The notes beneath the pieces were generated by a model that was given only the letters and a program-made list of their open reading frames with translations, was not told the DNA's origin and made no database searches. From Antedon bifida (taxonomy: Eukaryota > Echinodermata > Crinoidea > Comatulida > Antedonidae), in assembly GCA_963402885.1 (NCBI GenBank), contig OY727100.1, positions 2,108,001 through 2,172,000 on the forward strand: DNA of 64,000 nt. Direction: 5' to 3'. A program made the position numbers and the translations under genes. Positions within the stretch are counted from its first letter, which is position 1; the number at the start of each line of letters is the position of its first letter. Of the stretch, positions 10,401 to 19,300 are shown in pieces.

Positions 10401-10881
10401 ACAGTAATAATTAGATTGCTGTTTCCACTAATACATTCGGTCGACTCAAACATTCCTGAGTTCTGATTGGTTGGGTATTCCTTCGCGTCATAAAACGTTC
10501 TTCTGCTCATTTTTTCGTTTACATTTTGGCGCGTAGCCTATGTAGCACGGATTACGTGTTATAATTTTTAAATAATCAGTATTGTGAATGTGTGGTTTTC
10601 CATATGCGTTCCTTCATGTTTTAAAAATCATAAATCGTATTGTATTTACAGGACCTCCAGTCAATAACGCAATGTTGTACGAAGAACAACAAGCTAACAT
10701 CACGAAAAACAGCAGTAAAGCTTATGGAAGTATAGAGACCATATCGGGTCATGATAACCCCGCCGCCGTAGATATATCCGATGAATCTTCTATAAAAGCA
10801 GAAAATAAAGCTGAAGAAGAAAATGAACCTGCAGCTCATAACAAGGAAAATGGTATCACAGATGACACAACCAAACTATAA
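1336..10881 (+). CDS. NPC1: NPC1, intracellular cholesterol transporter (20 coding exons)
   Basis: NPC1 takes cholesterol from NPC2 in the late endosome/lysosome lumen and moves it through the limiting membrane. Joining 20 exons by GT-AG sites and phase gives 1364 codons including stop (about 1363 residues; human NPC1 has 1278). The parts, in order, are: signal peptide (1-22); Cys-rich N-terminal sterol-binding domain starting at MYGECG; first membrane helix near residues 280-303; second near 367-386; the middle luminal domain; a five-helix sterol-sensing domain (about 640-810, with [20 protein letters not shown]); the Cys-rich C-terminal luminal domain (VCGGFGC); and the last helix bundle ([28 protein letters not shown]). 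The start ATG has G at -3 and G at +4. The acidic C-terminal tail of about 75 residues lacks the LLNF sorting signal of the human protein. No frameshift or internal stop was found. NPC1 rather than the vertebrate paralogue NPC1L1 is expected in an invertebrate. Confidence 0.95.
1511..1668. mobile_element. TTAA-type MITE copy in NPC1 intron 1
   Basis: Diverged member of a foldback family found at least seven times here. It has TGTCTACACTATCAAA at the left and its complement TTTGATAGTGTAGACA at the right, with GTGATGTGCCCATATATGG inside. This copy has lost clear TTAA ends and carries no coding capacity. Confidence 0.75.
1728..3032 (+). CDS. NPC1: NPC1 coding exon 2 (N-terminal domain to first luminal loop)
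   Basis: A single 1305-bp exon (435 codons, phase 0 at both ends) holds the whole N-terminal domain, including [26 protein letters not shown] and [10 protein letters not shown]. It also holds the first two membrane helices and the [20 protein letters not shown] start of the middle luminal domain. It is preceded by a pyrimidine tract and CAG, and ends CAG|GTAAGA. Confidence 0.93.
3429..3658 (+). CDS. NPC1: NPC1 coding exon 3 (middle luminal domain)
   Basis: Continues the middle luminal (NPC2-binding) domain with [15 protein letters not shown], a conserved DVCFKP and the HFLYCMR end. Acceptor is GTAG|ATT and donor is GAG|GTACAT. It ends in phase 2, splitting an AGA codon. Confidence 0.9.
3758..3782 (+). 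repeat. (ATC)n microsatellite in NPC1 intron 3
   Basis: Eight ATC triplets in a row just after exon 3's donor region. It is a simple length-variable tract with no visible function. Confidence 0.9.
3906..4006 (+). CDS. NPC1: NPC1 coding exon 4 (middle luminal domain)
   Basis: Completes the split Arg codon and reads [19 protein letters not shown], then [13 protein letters not shown], matching the GTFGGPVFPWLVLGGY region of the human protein. Donor is AATG|GTGAGT. The exon ends in phase 1. Confidence 0.9.
4458..4633 (+). CDS. NPC1: NPC1 coding exon 5 (middle luminal domain)
   Basis: Encodes [20 protein letters not shown] through [14 protein letters not shown] to NLTIAYYAE, corresponding to the AQAWEKEFINFV and NLTISFTAE segment of human NPC1. 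There is one N-glycosylation sequon in each half. The exon ends in phase 0 at GAG|GTAATT. Confidence 0.9.
4755..4855. mobile_element. TTAA-type MITE, left part, in NPC1 intron 5
   Basis: Begins just after a TTAA (4748-4751) with the family terminus CTGTCTACACTATCAAACTA and the inner motif GTGTGATGTGCCCAAATATGG. The right terminus is missing, so it is a partial copy. Confidence 0.7.
4936..5064 (+). CDS. NPC1: NPC1 coding exon 6 (start of sterol-sensing domain)
   Basis: [20 protein letters not shown] leads into the first sterol-sensing-domain helix ([14 protein letters not shown]). The RSIEDE motif is nearly invariant in NPC1. The exon is 43 codons, in phase 0 on both sides. Confidence 0.93.
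5274..5456 (+). CDS. NPC1: NPC1 coding exon 7 (sterol-sensing domain)
   Basis: Encodes two helices of the sterol-sensing domain, with [20 protein letters not shown] followed by GADNMFILV, the most conserved stretch of the family. The exon is 61 codons, phase 0 on both sides, with donor CAG|GTAATT. Confidence 0.93.
5487..5600. mobile_element. TTAA-type MITE fragment in NPC1 intron 7
   Basis: Carries CTCTGTCTACACTATCAAAC and the inner ATGGTAGTGATATGATATCA and CCATATATGGGCACATCAC motifs of the family. The right end is decayed. Confidence 0.7.
5831..5945 (+). CDS. NPC1: NPC1 coding exon 8 (sterol-sensing domain)
   Basis: Cytosolic linker [20 protein letters not shown] followed by the next helix, [19 protein letters not shown]. 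It matches human RILGEVAPSM and SETVAFFLG. The exon ends in phase 1 (G|GTAAGT). Confidence 0.92.
6136..6263 (+). CDS. NPC1: NPC1 coding exon 9 (end of sterol-sensing domain)
   Basis: [20 protein letters not shown] then [21 protein letters not shown]: the last sterol-sensing helices and the start of the following cytosolic segment. The acceptor AATAG sits inside a pyrimidine-poor tract. The exon ends in phase 0. Confidence 0.92.
6312..6525 (+). repeat. Direct duplication copying an intron end and part of NPC1 exon 10
   Basis: Two direct copies, about 6312-6411 and 6417-6525, share the sequence from ACACTTGTAATAATC through the intron 3' end TAGAGTAATCGATATG and on to AACAACGAAAAACC. The spacing is 105 bp at the start and 114 bp later. 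The upstream copy therefore carries an unused acceptor and the first 17 or so codons of exon 10, after which it diverges and is not coding. It reads like a recent tandem duplication across an intron-exon boundary. Confidence 0.85.
6478..6615 (+). CDS. NPC1: NPC1 coding exon 10
   Basis: Encodes [20 protein letters not shown], then [19 protein letters not shown], matching human NRLDIFCCVRG and YSPLLLKDWMRPIV. It is 46 codons in phase 0. Its first half is duplicated in the intron just upstream. Confidence 0.9.
6776..6865 (+). CDS. NPC1: NPC1 coding exon 11
   Basis: A 30-codon exon with one membrane helix ([18 protein letters not shown]) and the conserved [11 protein letters not shown], which precedes the C-terminal luminal domain. 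Confidence 0.9.
7129..7319 (+). CDS. NPC1: NPC1 coding exon 12 (C-terminal luminal domain)
   Basis: [33 protein letters not shown], and the Cys-rich [20 protein letters not shown]. It corresponds to human [20 protein letters not shown] and VCGGMGC. The exon ends in phase 2, splitting a Gln codon (CA|G). Confidence 0.92.
7889..8040 (+). CDS. NPC1: NPC1 coding exon 13 (C-terminal luminal domain)
   Basis: [20 protein letters not shown] followed by [10 protein letters not shown]; the SWIDDY and CCR elements are NPC1 hallmarks. The exon ends in phase 1. The preceding 569-bp intron shows nothing recognisable apart from one TAGGCCTA. Confidence 0.92.
8196..8328 (+). CDS. NPC1: NPC1 coding exon 14 (C-terminal luminal domain)
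   Basis: [20 protein letters not shown], then [20 protein letters not shown], corresponding to human CVRCRPLTPEGKQRP and FLPMFLSDNPNPKCGKGG. The exon ends in phase 2. Confidence 0.9.
8455..8519 (+). CDS. NPC1: NPC1 coding exon 15
   Basis: The smallest exon (65 bp): [21 protein letters not shown], matching GGHAAYSSAVNILLG in human. Acceptor is TTTTCAG and donor is GAG|GTAAGT. The exon ends in phase 1. Confidence 0.88.
8820..8970 (+). CDS. NPC1: NPC1 coding exon 16
   Basis: [20 protein letters not shown] and [11 protein letters not shown], aligning with human [17 protein letters not shown] and YRVFPYSVFYVFYEQY. Acceptor is TTTTTTCAG. The exon ends in phase 2 within a Ser codon. Confidence 0.92.
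9356..9587 (+). CDS. NPC1: NPC1 coding exon 17 (C-terminal helix bundle)
   Basis: [20 protein letters not shown] opens the C-terminal helix bundle. Two or three hydrophobic helices follow, ending [10 protein letters not shown], as in human NAVSLVNLVM. The exon is 232 bp and ends in phase 0. Confidence 0.92.
9599..9690 (+). repeat. 49-bp tandem duplication in NPC1 intron 17
   Basis: GACACAAGATAGAG followed by the T-rich GATATATTTTTCAAT occurs twice, starting at 9599 and 9648, with only a few differences. It lies directly downstream of the exon 17 donor. Confidence 0.85.
9936..10049 (+). CDS. NPC1: NPC1 coding exon 18
   Basis: [20 protein letters not shown] through [13 protein letters not shown], matching human CGISVEFCSHITRAF and RAEEALAHMGSS. 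The acceptor is an unusual AACAAG, with a strong T-tract just before it. Confidence 0.9.
10215..10377 (+). CDS. NPC1: NPC1 coding exon 19
   Basis: [20 protein letters not shown] then [20 protein letters not shown] and [15 protein letters not shown]: the last two membrane helices. Human has [18 protein letters not shown] in the same place. The exon ends in phase 1. Confidence 0.92.
10652..10881 (+). CDS. NPC1: NPC1 coding exon 20 and stop (cytosolic tail)
   Basis: Encodes [20 protein letters not shown] and a hydrophilic, acidic tail of about 75 residues ending DDTTKL, then TAA. The tail is longer than the human one and has no terminal LLNF dileucine signal. A tyrosine-based candidate, YGSI, is visible early in the tail. 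Confidence 0.88.
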
Positions 10882-13301
10882 TATGAAAAGTTTATAGATT
10901 TCTGGTGTTTTGCGTTAGCCGTTGAGACGCGGTAGATATTGCAATACAAATAGGTTGTATAAGAATAGTAAAAACAAATATTTGAGGTCTTATAATGCCT
11001 TCTTGTACGCTTAATACACATCTGTGTTGTGAAGATATATCTCTTATGTGACGTATTATCTTCCTAGGTCTCGAAAACGCTTCCTAACATTTAGGAGTGT
11101 CTTCTGAAAAATAGCCTGGGTATTGCATCCGTCCCATATATCGAACTTCAAACAATGCCAGTCCTATTTCAGATGTGTGACGCCGTGAACTTTCCACGAA
11201 TTGAAGCATAGAGATATTATACAGTGACTATAATATCTCTATGATTGAAGTAAGCCGGTTCTAAAAGAACAGTTTATATATAGGCATACTTGGAATTTGT
11301 ATAATCTCTGTAAATATAATAGTTATGGAAGTAGAAACACTGTTAAAGAAATTGATCGATTTTTCCACTTAGAAAGAAACATAGGCCTATGGTCCCGTCA
11401 CCTGGCGTGGTCGTAGGTGACAGTGGTTGTATTATATCATCTAGTAGGCCTACACAGGGGTAGTCGTCGTCTCGGAAGTGCACATGAGCATTTTATGTAC
11501 ACTGGACCTATAAGGTTTATAGTCCTTATTTATCCGAAGACTCTACCAGAAGTGAGCCTCGAAAGAATCATAAAATGTTTGTAATATTTATACCCATTTT
11601 TTTGTCGCGATATTTTGGAATGAATTTGAAGAATTTCAGATTTTTAATCTCTAGAATTTGTTTATAAAAATTACACAATATAAAATTACTCCAAGAAAAA
11701 TGCGCACATCGGAATCGTAAAGTGAAACCGGCAATTATCGGGTACTGTGACGTCACAACAAAAAATGGTACAAATCATCATGGTATCGAGACTATACATT
11801 TTTTTAAAATTTTGTACGCGTTGCTATGGTAATTGTATTTATTGTAATTTGATCTATTTTGAAGTAAACTTTTCTTTAACAATGTATTTAAAATTCTATG
11901 TTTGTAATCATTATATAACAATACATTTTTATTTATTTGTAAGTATAGTTACAAACCTATCTGACCATAGACATTATAGATTATATTATATTATATACTT
12001 TAAAATCTCTATGATCTGACATTTCAATAATGGGAATATGCTGTATTTATTTGTTTTATTACAAAATGGTCAATAGGCCTTTACACTGGGGGCGGGGGAG
12101 GGGCATGCAGTAAAGGTTAGGCGCCCTACTCAATAATATGGACACATAATGATCGGAGCGCATGCGCGCGTATGCTCTAAATGACTCATGTATTCATTGT
12201 ACTGAATTTAATGCTGCGCATCAAGAGGATGTGAAAAAGGGCCGTCTAAACGTTGATGATAAAAATGGCACAATTTTTGTACGCGCGCGTCTCATCTTTG
12301 TGTATGTTACGATACGATGATTTAGTGTTTAGTCCTTAGGCCAAATTATATTGATTTGAAGATGCAAGAAAGTCGCCGAACAATGATGATCTACCGCGCC
12401 GTAAATATAATATAATAGGGATTGATAGTTGTTTATAAGGGCCTAACATGATAATTAAATGTGAATTAATAATTGTTGAATAAATTGATTGTGTGAGTCA
12501 ACAGCCTCTGTGTATTAAACTGTGCTTTTTATTTTAATAACAATTATTTATTTTGTACAGAAAAAAATGTTTAGCCCCATTAAAATTTCTAGATTTGCCA
12601 CTTAAATTATACTTTATAATGAAACTAAAATTAGCTGAAATCTCCATAACTGACATCATCCATCATCGACAAACAGATGCACTGATATACATCTCAAAAT
12701 ATATTATTATTATTAGTATGCGAGCCAAGTTTTTTTTATCACAATATGGCCTTATTCATGTTGTGATAAAAATTGTAATGATGACTACCCCCTCTATAAT
12801 TTACATGACGTCACAGGGCTTGGCCAAAGGTCTGATTTTCCCCCGCAGGAACTAAACCAAACTACCTTCGACACACAGTCTAGGCCGACAAATTGACGGC
12901 GGAAGAAAGTGGCTTACTTTAACTGATATTTTAGGTGTTTTTTAAATTTTACTTGATTATATTATATTGTAGTTGTTTCGTCAATATTTTAAGTTATTTT
13001 GGTGTTTTTTGGTGTTATATTTTAATTACATTTTCGTGTGTGGGTGTTGGACCAGCAATGTGTCGTCATCGTGAGTAAGGCCTTGGAAGGCGGAAGAAAA
13101 CAGGCGACAAACCGTCATCTGTGTAGGAAAGTAAGCATATCGTTTCCGGCCTACGATCTGACGACTGGTAATCGGTGGTTGACAGAACTTACAAGAAACT
13201 TTGAGGCCTAGGACTACCTTTATCCTATTAACTATCAAAAGGAACTTATTAATTAATGACAATTTGAAAGTAAATTAATATCAATACACAGAGCAATTAA
13301 A
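10882..13301. other. NPC1 3' flank and PAR6 5' flank
   Basis: There is no convincing open frame in these 2.4 kb. The first part should be the NPC1 3' UTR. An AATAAA at 12479 followed by a TG/T-rich stretch is a possible polyadenylation site. CpG-bearing motifs near 12155 (GCGCATGCGCGC) and 12280, and GGCGGAAG at about 12899 and 13089, are compatible with a PAR6 promoter and 5' UTR, but none is proven. Confidence 0.5.
11207..11243. repeat. Perfect 15-bp-arm hairpin
   Basis: CATAGAGATATTATA and its exact reverse complement flank a 7-base loop. It lies in the presumed NPC1 3' UTR, 325 bases past the stop. It could be a tiny foldback element or an RNA hairpin. Confidence 0.7.
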
Positions 13302-13364
13302 ATGTCAACACGAAAGCAGAGACACACGAATGGGATGGTTGGTCTGAAAGAAGTCAAAAGCAAG
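13302..13364 (+). CDS. PAR6: PAR6 coding exon 1
   Basis: Encodes [20 protein letters not shown] and a final Lys. The EVKSK motif directly precedes the PB1 fold in vertebrate PAR6. Donor is AAG|GTAAAA. It is 21 codons, ending in phase 0. Confidence 0.88.
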
Positions 13365-16300
13365 GTAAAATTTATAAAACAAATCTTCCTATAATAATAT
13401 TGAATGAATTACATTAAAAGGAATTCAACATGACATGATATAGCCAGGCCTACAGTACATGTATAATATAATCATAATGCATTAATTAAATTCAATTAAT
13501 TGACAAAATTAATTTAATTAATGTACTCCTACTATATTTAATGTCAAACAATACTGGCTGTACAGTAAGTTAATGATTTCTATTTTATTTCTTGTTTGGT
13601 TGGTTATTTTTTTTAACTAAACTGACATTTTTCTCTGTATTATTAATTTATTTTCTAGTTTGATGCTGAGTTCAGACGTTTCTCTGTAGACACAAATACA
13701 ATGTCAACATTTGATAATTTTTATGCACACTTGGAAAAAATGCACAAGTTGGAGAATATAGAATTCTTAGTGAGTTACACGGATCCTCAGGACGATCTAC
13801 TGCCAATAAACAATGATGATAACTATCACAAAGCGCTAACCAACTTCAAACCGCCATTACGTTTAGTGGTGCAAAGAAGAGGTAAGCATTTACTTATATA
13901 TGGATCACAAAAGTTTGGGTCGAAAAGACGGACTAAGGAACACCTATACCTAACTGTAGGTATACAGACCATAGCCATAATATACAATCTGTGCAGTATT
14001 GTCCACAAAAACCTAGTATACTGTCAATTTCCTACACATCTGTCCTTTAGCGTCTTTACAAAGACTGTACCACCCCCTCCCCCTCTCTTTTTGTTGCGCT
14101 TTTGTGCTTCCCTTATTCTCCCCATTGTTCTATCAAAAGATTAAAGAAAGCAGTACCCTAGAATTCATTTAAACAGTATTAAGCTCTGTCTGCACTATCA
14201 AACTCCATGTGACCAAAAAAATGTGATGTGCCCATATATGGACATGATATCACTACCATATTTGGGCATATCACTACCATATTTGGGCACATCACTTTTT
14301 GTGTCAAACTAGTTTGATAGTGTAGACAGAGCTTAAGTCTAAATGAGTCATCTCAATAGGTGTATTGTTTGTGAAGAATGTGAGAAATACCTTACACTAA
14401 TTAGTGTTATAATCAATAGTTGACATTGTATTGACATGTCTACTGATACAGTAGTACTAATTTTGAGATGCTGTTCGTTCTGCTTGTATACATCTACAGT
14501 AGTACAACCTGTTTATTATCCAACATAGGGGATACCAGCACTTCCAATAAACTCTGCAGGATAACTAGCTAAGGGTGTACTCAATGCTTTGTTGATAACA
14601 GTTAATTTACCTGAGATAACTTTTAATTTTTTAATTGATTACAAATAGTTAAGAATCACGACAGGGTCCTGTAGCTTGGTGGTGTCGGCAGCTTGTGTTG
14701 TTTAGTAGGACTATCACATAGTATTACTTTAGGTGTGAACAACATGCAAACAAGCTAAATAGGTTATAATAATAAATCCCATTCAACTGACTTGTATAGT
14801 TGTATTATTCTCACTGAATTAAGCTCTGTCTACACTATCAAACTTTAGGTGACCAAAAAGTGTGATGTGCCCATATATGGACATGGTGATGTCATATCAC
14901 TACCATATTTAGGGATATCCTTACCATATTTGGGCATCACACTTTTTTTGTCAAACTAGTTTGATAGTGTGGACAGAGCTTAACTCAGTGAGAATAATAC
15001 AACTAACAATTAACTGAGACAAGCAATTAGACACAGACAGGTGAGAAATACCACAATAAACTAACGAAGAAGAATATGATGACATCATCTTGTTGTCACA
15101 CTCTATGATTGACACTTGATGTTCATATCTTGCGAATTTATCTTCATTAAATCTATCAAATTACTCAATTATATGTAATAATGCCCATGATGCTAGTGTG
15201 TGATTGTCAGTCGATCTCTCTGCTCTTTGTTTTTTAGCACAGATATGACTTTTGCTATGGTAACATCAGGTCAAATGTTAGGGGTCAAATTGTTGTGTTG
15301 ATAGCTAGACTATACAACTTTTTTATTGTCAGAGGTCACCTGAAAGCTTACATACCGTATATTTCGGTGTATAAGTCGCACTTTTGACACGCAAATTTGA
15401 CCTCTAAATTAAGGGTGCGTCTTATACACCGAACATAAATGCCTCACCACACAGATTGTACATATCGTCACCTCGTTGGCTAGGCCTGAGTAGGCTAGGC
15501 CTAGCTACAGTATACTAACGTAACGGCAACCTGCTTCTGCCTAGTTTTCAAGGCATTTTAGCGTGATGTTATACTAAATATGATGACAAGATTTGTTCAT
15601 TTAATATGGAGCTGTTTTAGGCGCTCCGATAAAATTTCATTTGTCAACGTTTTATTACGATTGGAATAGTATTTATTTATAGTTATATGCACGATCGCCG
15701 ACCGCCGTACCCCCAGCGCAAGCCTTTCTTGGCGGCCACATGGTGTACGGTATTCGACTATTATATTCTCCAGTTGATTATAGCATGGACCTAGCGTACA
15801 CACTTCTGGGATACATAGATACTAATCGAATACGATTGTCCGTGAAAACGTGCGCCCTCTCGAAATGATCGAGCGAAGCTAGCCCACACACATGCGTGTT
15901 ACACACACGGTCATCATATCCATGCACTCGATGTTGCGGGTGCGAAACTCATGAATAACAAGTTAAAAAGAACTTGTTGAGGCTGGGCGCGGCCGAGCCT
16001 AGGTAAGAAAAAACCTAAATAAAGGACGCCGTTGTAGATAACAAAATATATTATTACAATAATATTGATTACAATTTAAAAAAACATTGTTTTGATGAAA
16101 TATAAAGTGCGTCTTATACATCGACGATATAAAAAATACCGATATTTTACTCTCAGTTAGGGGGTGCGTCTTATACACAGGTGCGACTTATACACCGAAA
16201 TATACGGTATTTTGTTCAAAATGTAGAGTTGATAGTCTGTTCAGGCTCTAGTTTATTATTTATTTGGTCCAAATGCATTTTTAATCAGGAGATAATGTGT

Positions 16301-19300
16301 ATGTTTTGCAGTATACATTACCATTTGCTAATGAATATTGTAAGCAATAGAGCTACTATGTATATCATACAATACACTCACTGACTGCTGTATCTTGATA
16401 CAGTAGTAAATCAATGCTTCATAGTGCTACTAGAATAGTTTCTGCTAAGATGAACAATATCTATACCAAGTACAATATTGGTTACAATAACACTTGATCA
16501 ACTCATTAGTTATGCGTGACTGACCAACACAAAACTGCTAAAATGTAGGATATGCAAAGAAACACTGTAAGATATCTCTAAAATGTTACTGAAGGATATT
16601 GATTTAGAGTTCATGCATTCTCGACTCTCCGAACCAGAAACATCAGATTTTTTTTTATTACAGAGGATTGAATTTTAAATGGCATTGTACTATACTGTAC
16701 AGCTGTATGAATTGGAGACCCTAAAGTTGAGGAAAGATTCACTGTGTCAGGGAGTCCAATCAAATGTACAGTAACAAGTTAAAATCGTACTGTAGTTTAA
16801 TAATCTTGATACAGTATTCTCATAATATTAATTAGAAAAAGTAATTATTAATTGTATAAATAAGATTTCTTTTTAAATTTTAGTTATGAATAATTGTTTT
16901 TTTGTTGTTGACCAAAGATCATTTATTCAACATTCATTTCAAAAATAATAGTACATAACTTGGAATTATTCAATATGACACTTAAATTCTTTCTTTTGAC
17001 TAATGTAATCATTAACAATAACATCCTTACATATGTTTTTATTATCTTTTCTATGAATTGTTAGTTAATGAGTCATTGTAATAATTACCAATACTCATTG
17101 TTTATTGAACTTTTAAACTTTGCATTATTGGATGTAATGTTCTGGTAGCTACTGTACTATCTGTACACTTTACAAGCTTATGACTGTGGATACTATGCCA
17201 AGTCCCCATTGGGCGAATAACGCATGTTCCCACCACCAGACAAAGATTAAATGATTTTGGACAGATATTTAAGTGATCACCCATTTTAAAACTTAATATA
17301 GTTTCTGATGATAGTACAGTAGGTTCAGTTATTCAATATTTTTTTCAATCATATTGTAGTTTGTACAGATCAACATTTTTAACAACTTCCCATTTAGGTG
17401 ACATCCCACATGCTGTATACAAGGAAGTGGTATACTGTATTAACAACCTGTGGCTTCCTTATTGTCTACTTGGAATATTTTAACTGTCAAAATATTATTA
17501 TCGCCATAAAACAGCAGTTTTTTTAAAGATATTTTCTATTGTTCTTTTATCTTCAATGTCAAATAGACGATAAAAATGAATATATGATTTTTGATTGGGG
17601 GTACACGCAAGATTGGGTGGAATTGTATTTTAAAATTTGACTTTTGACATGGCATTTGGTTAATATAATATTAATTAATATAATAATACTGTACAGATAC
17701 TGTACCATGATAGTTTGTTTCTCAATGATTGCAGTACTATTGTGATGAATGAATTGGATAAAAAATGAATATATGATTGTACTATTTTAATTGGGGGTAC
17801 ACGCAAGATTGAGCATAATTGTATTTTAAAATTTGGCTTTTGACGTGGCATTTGGTTATTTCTGTACAGATACAGTACCATGAAATATCGTTTCTCTGAG
17901 CAATTATTTACACAGATTACAAAAGCGAAGAAACACTCTAGCATTACCGCAGATTACTTTTACAAATACGAGGTCAGTACTGAATAAAATCGAAGAATTC
18001 CAGAGCCTAGTCAAATATGATACATATTTTAGAAACTCATGTATAATTGGTCTTACCGAGACCTGGCTAAAGACGGAAACCCCTGACAGTGCTGTAGATT
18101 TAAATGGTTTCCTATTATTTAGAAATGACCGGATTCCAGAGCTATGTGGCAAGAAATGCGGAGGAGGTCTAGGCCTATATATAAACAGAAATTGGTGCAC
18201 AAATATTACCGTAAAAAAATCAATCTGTGAGAGAAATATCGAGCTTTTATGCATATCGCTCAGACCGTACTACCTTCCTAGGGAGTTTAATCAAATCCAT
18301 GTGATCCTGATCTATGTTCCACCCGACGCAAATGCGGATGAAGCCGCTCGTATTGTCGGAGATACTGTGAGTAATATATCAGAGGCATCCCCTGATTCCC
18401 CTAAATTCGTACTTGGAGATATAAACCACAGCGGCAAAGAAATAAAGAAAGCGTTGCCTACTTTCAAAAAGTACGTTGATAAACCTACTCGAGACGGGAA
18501 TATCCTGGACCAGTGCTTCTGTAATTTAAACAAAGCCTATAGATGTATGATCAACGCTCCTATTGCAAGTTCTGATCATAACGTCATTACCCTATTACCA
18601 ACATATAGACAAAAAATTAGAGCGGAAAAGCCTACCAGGAAAATAATTAAAGTTCGAAATAGTGAGGCAATAGAAAAGCTACAGGAATGTTTCCAGTCTA
18701 CTGATTGGTCAACACTTATTGATACAGCAAATGACCTTAATTCAGCAGTACAAGTTGTGAATGATTATATCTCATTTTGCGAGGAATTATGTGTTGAAAC
18801 TAAACGTGTCACCTTTTATCCAAATCAGAAGCCTTGGTTTACGCATAAAGTCAAAGCACTCATTCGCGAACGATCAAATGCCTTTAAAAGTGGTGATACA
18901 GTTCGCATTAAATCTATAAAAGCAGAAATAAAGAATGAGATAAAAAGAGCAAAATATTTATTTAAAGGAAAGCTTGAAAATTCCATGGAATCTGGAGATG
19001 CCAAGGCGGCCTGGAATTGTATGAATATTATGTCTGGTGTTAATGCAAAAAAGAAGGACCTTCTGCTATACAATGACGGTGATAAATTTGTAAATGACCT
19101 AAACAAGCACTTTGCGCGATTTGAGAATGCCAGTCATACCAATTGTACCAATCTGACTTCAAATAATATTATTACTAGCGAACAAGTTAAGATTCAGCCT
19201 TGGAAAATTGAAAAGTTGTTCAAAAAAGTGAAACGAAATAAAGCAAGTGGTCCTGATAACATTAGTGGCTGTATTCTGAGGACATGTGCCCATGAACTGT

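Noticed and set aside
1336-10881. NPC1L1 or Patched in place of NPC1
   Set aside because: The N-terminal Cys-rich sterol-binding domain excludes Patched. NPC1L1 is a vertebrate paralogue, and motifs such as RSIEDE, GISVEF and SWIDDY fit NPC1 best.
13882-14144. Extension of PAR6 exon 2 past its donor site
   Set aside because: The frame stays open to 14144, but the sequence is not PAR6-like. A good donor (GAG|GTAAGC) joins in phase to the semi-CRIB/PDZ exon.
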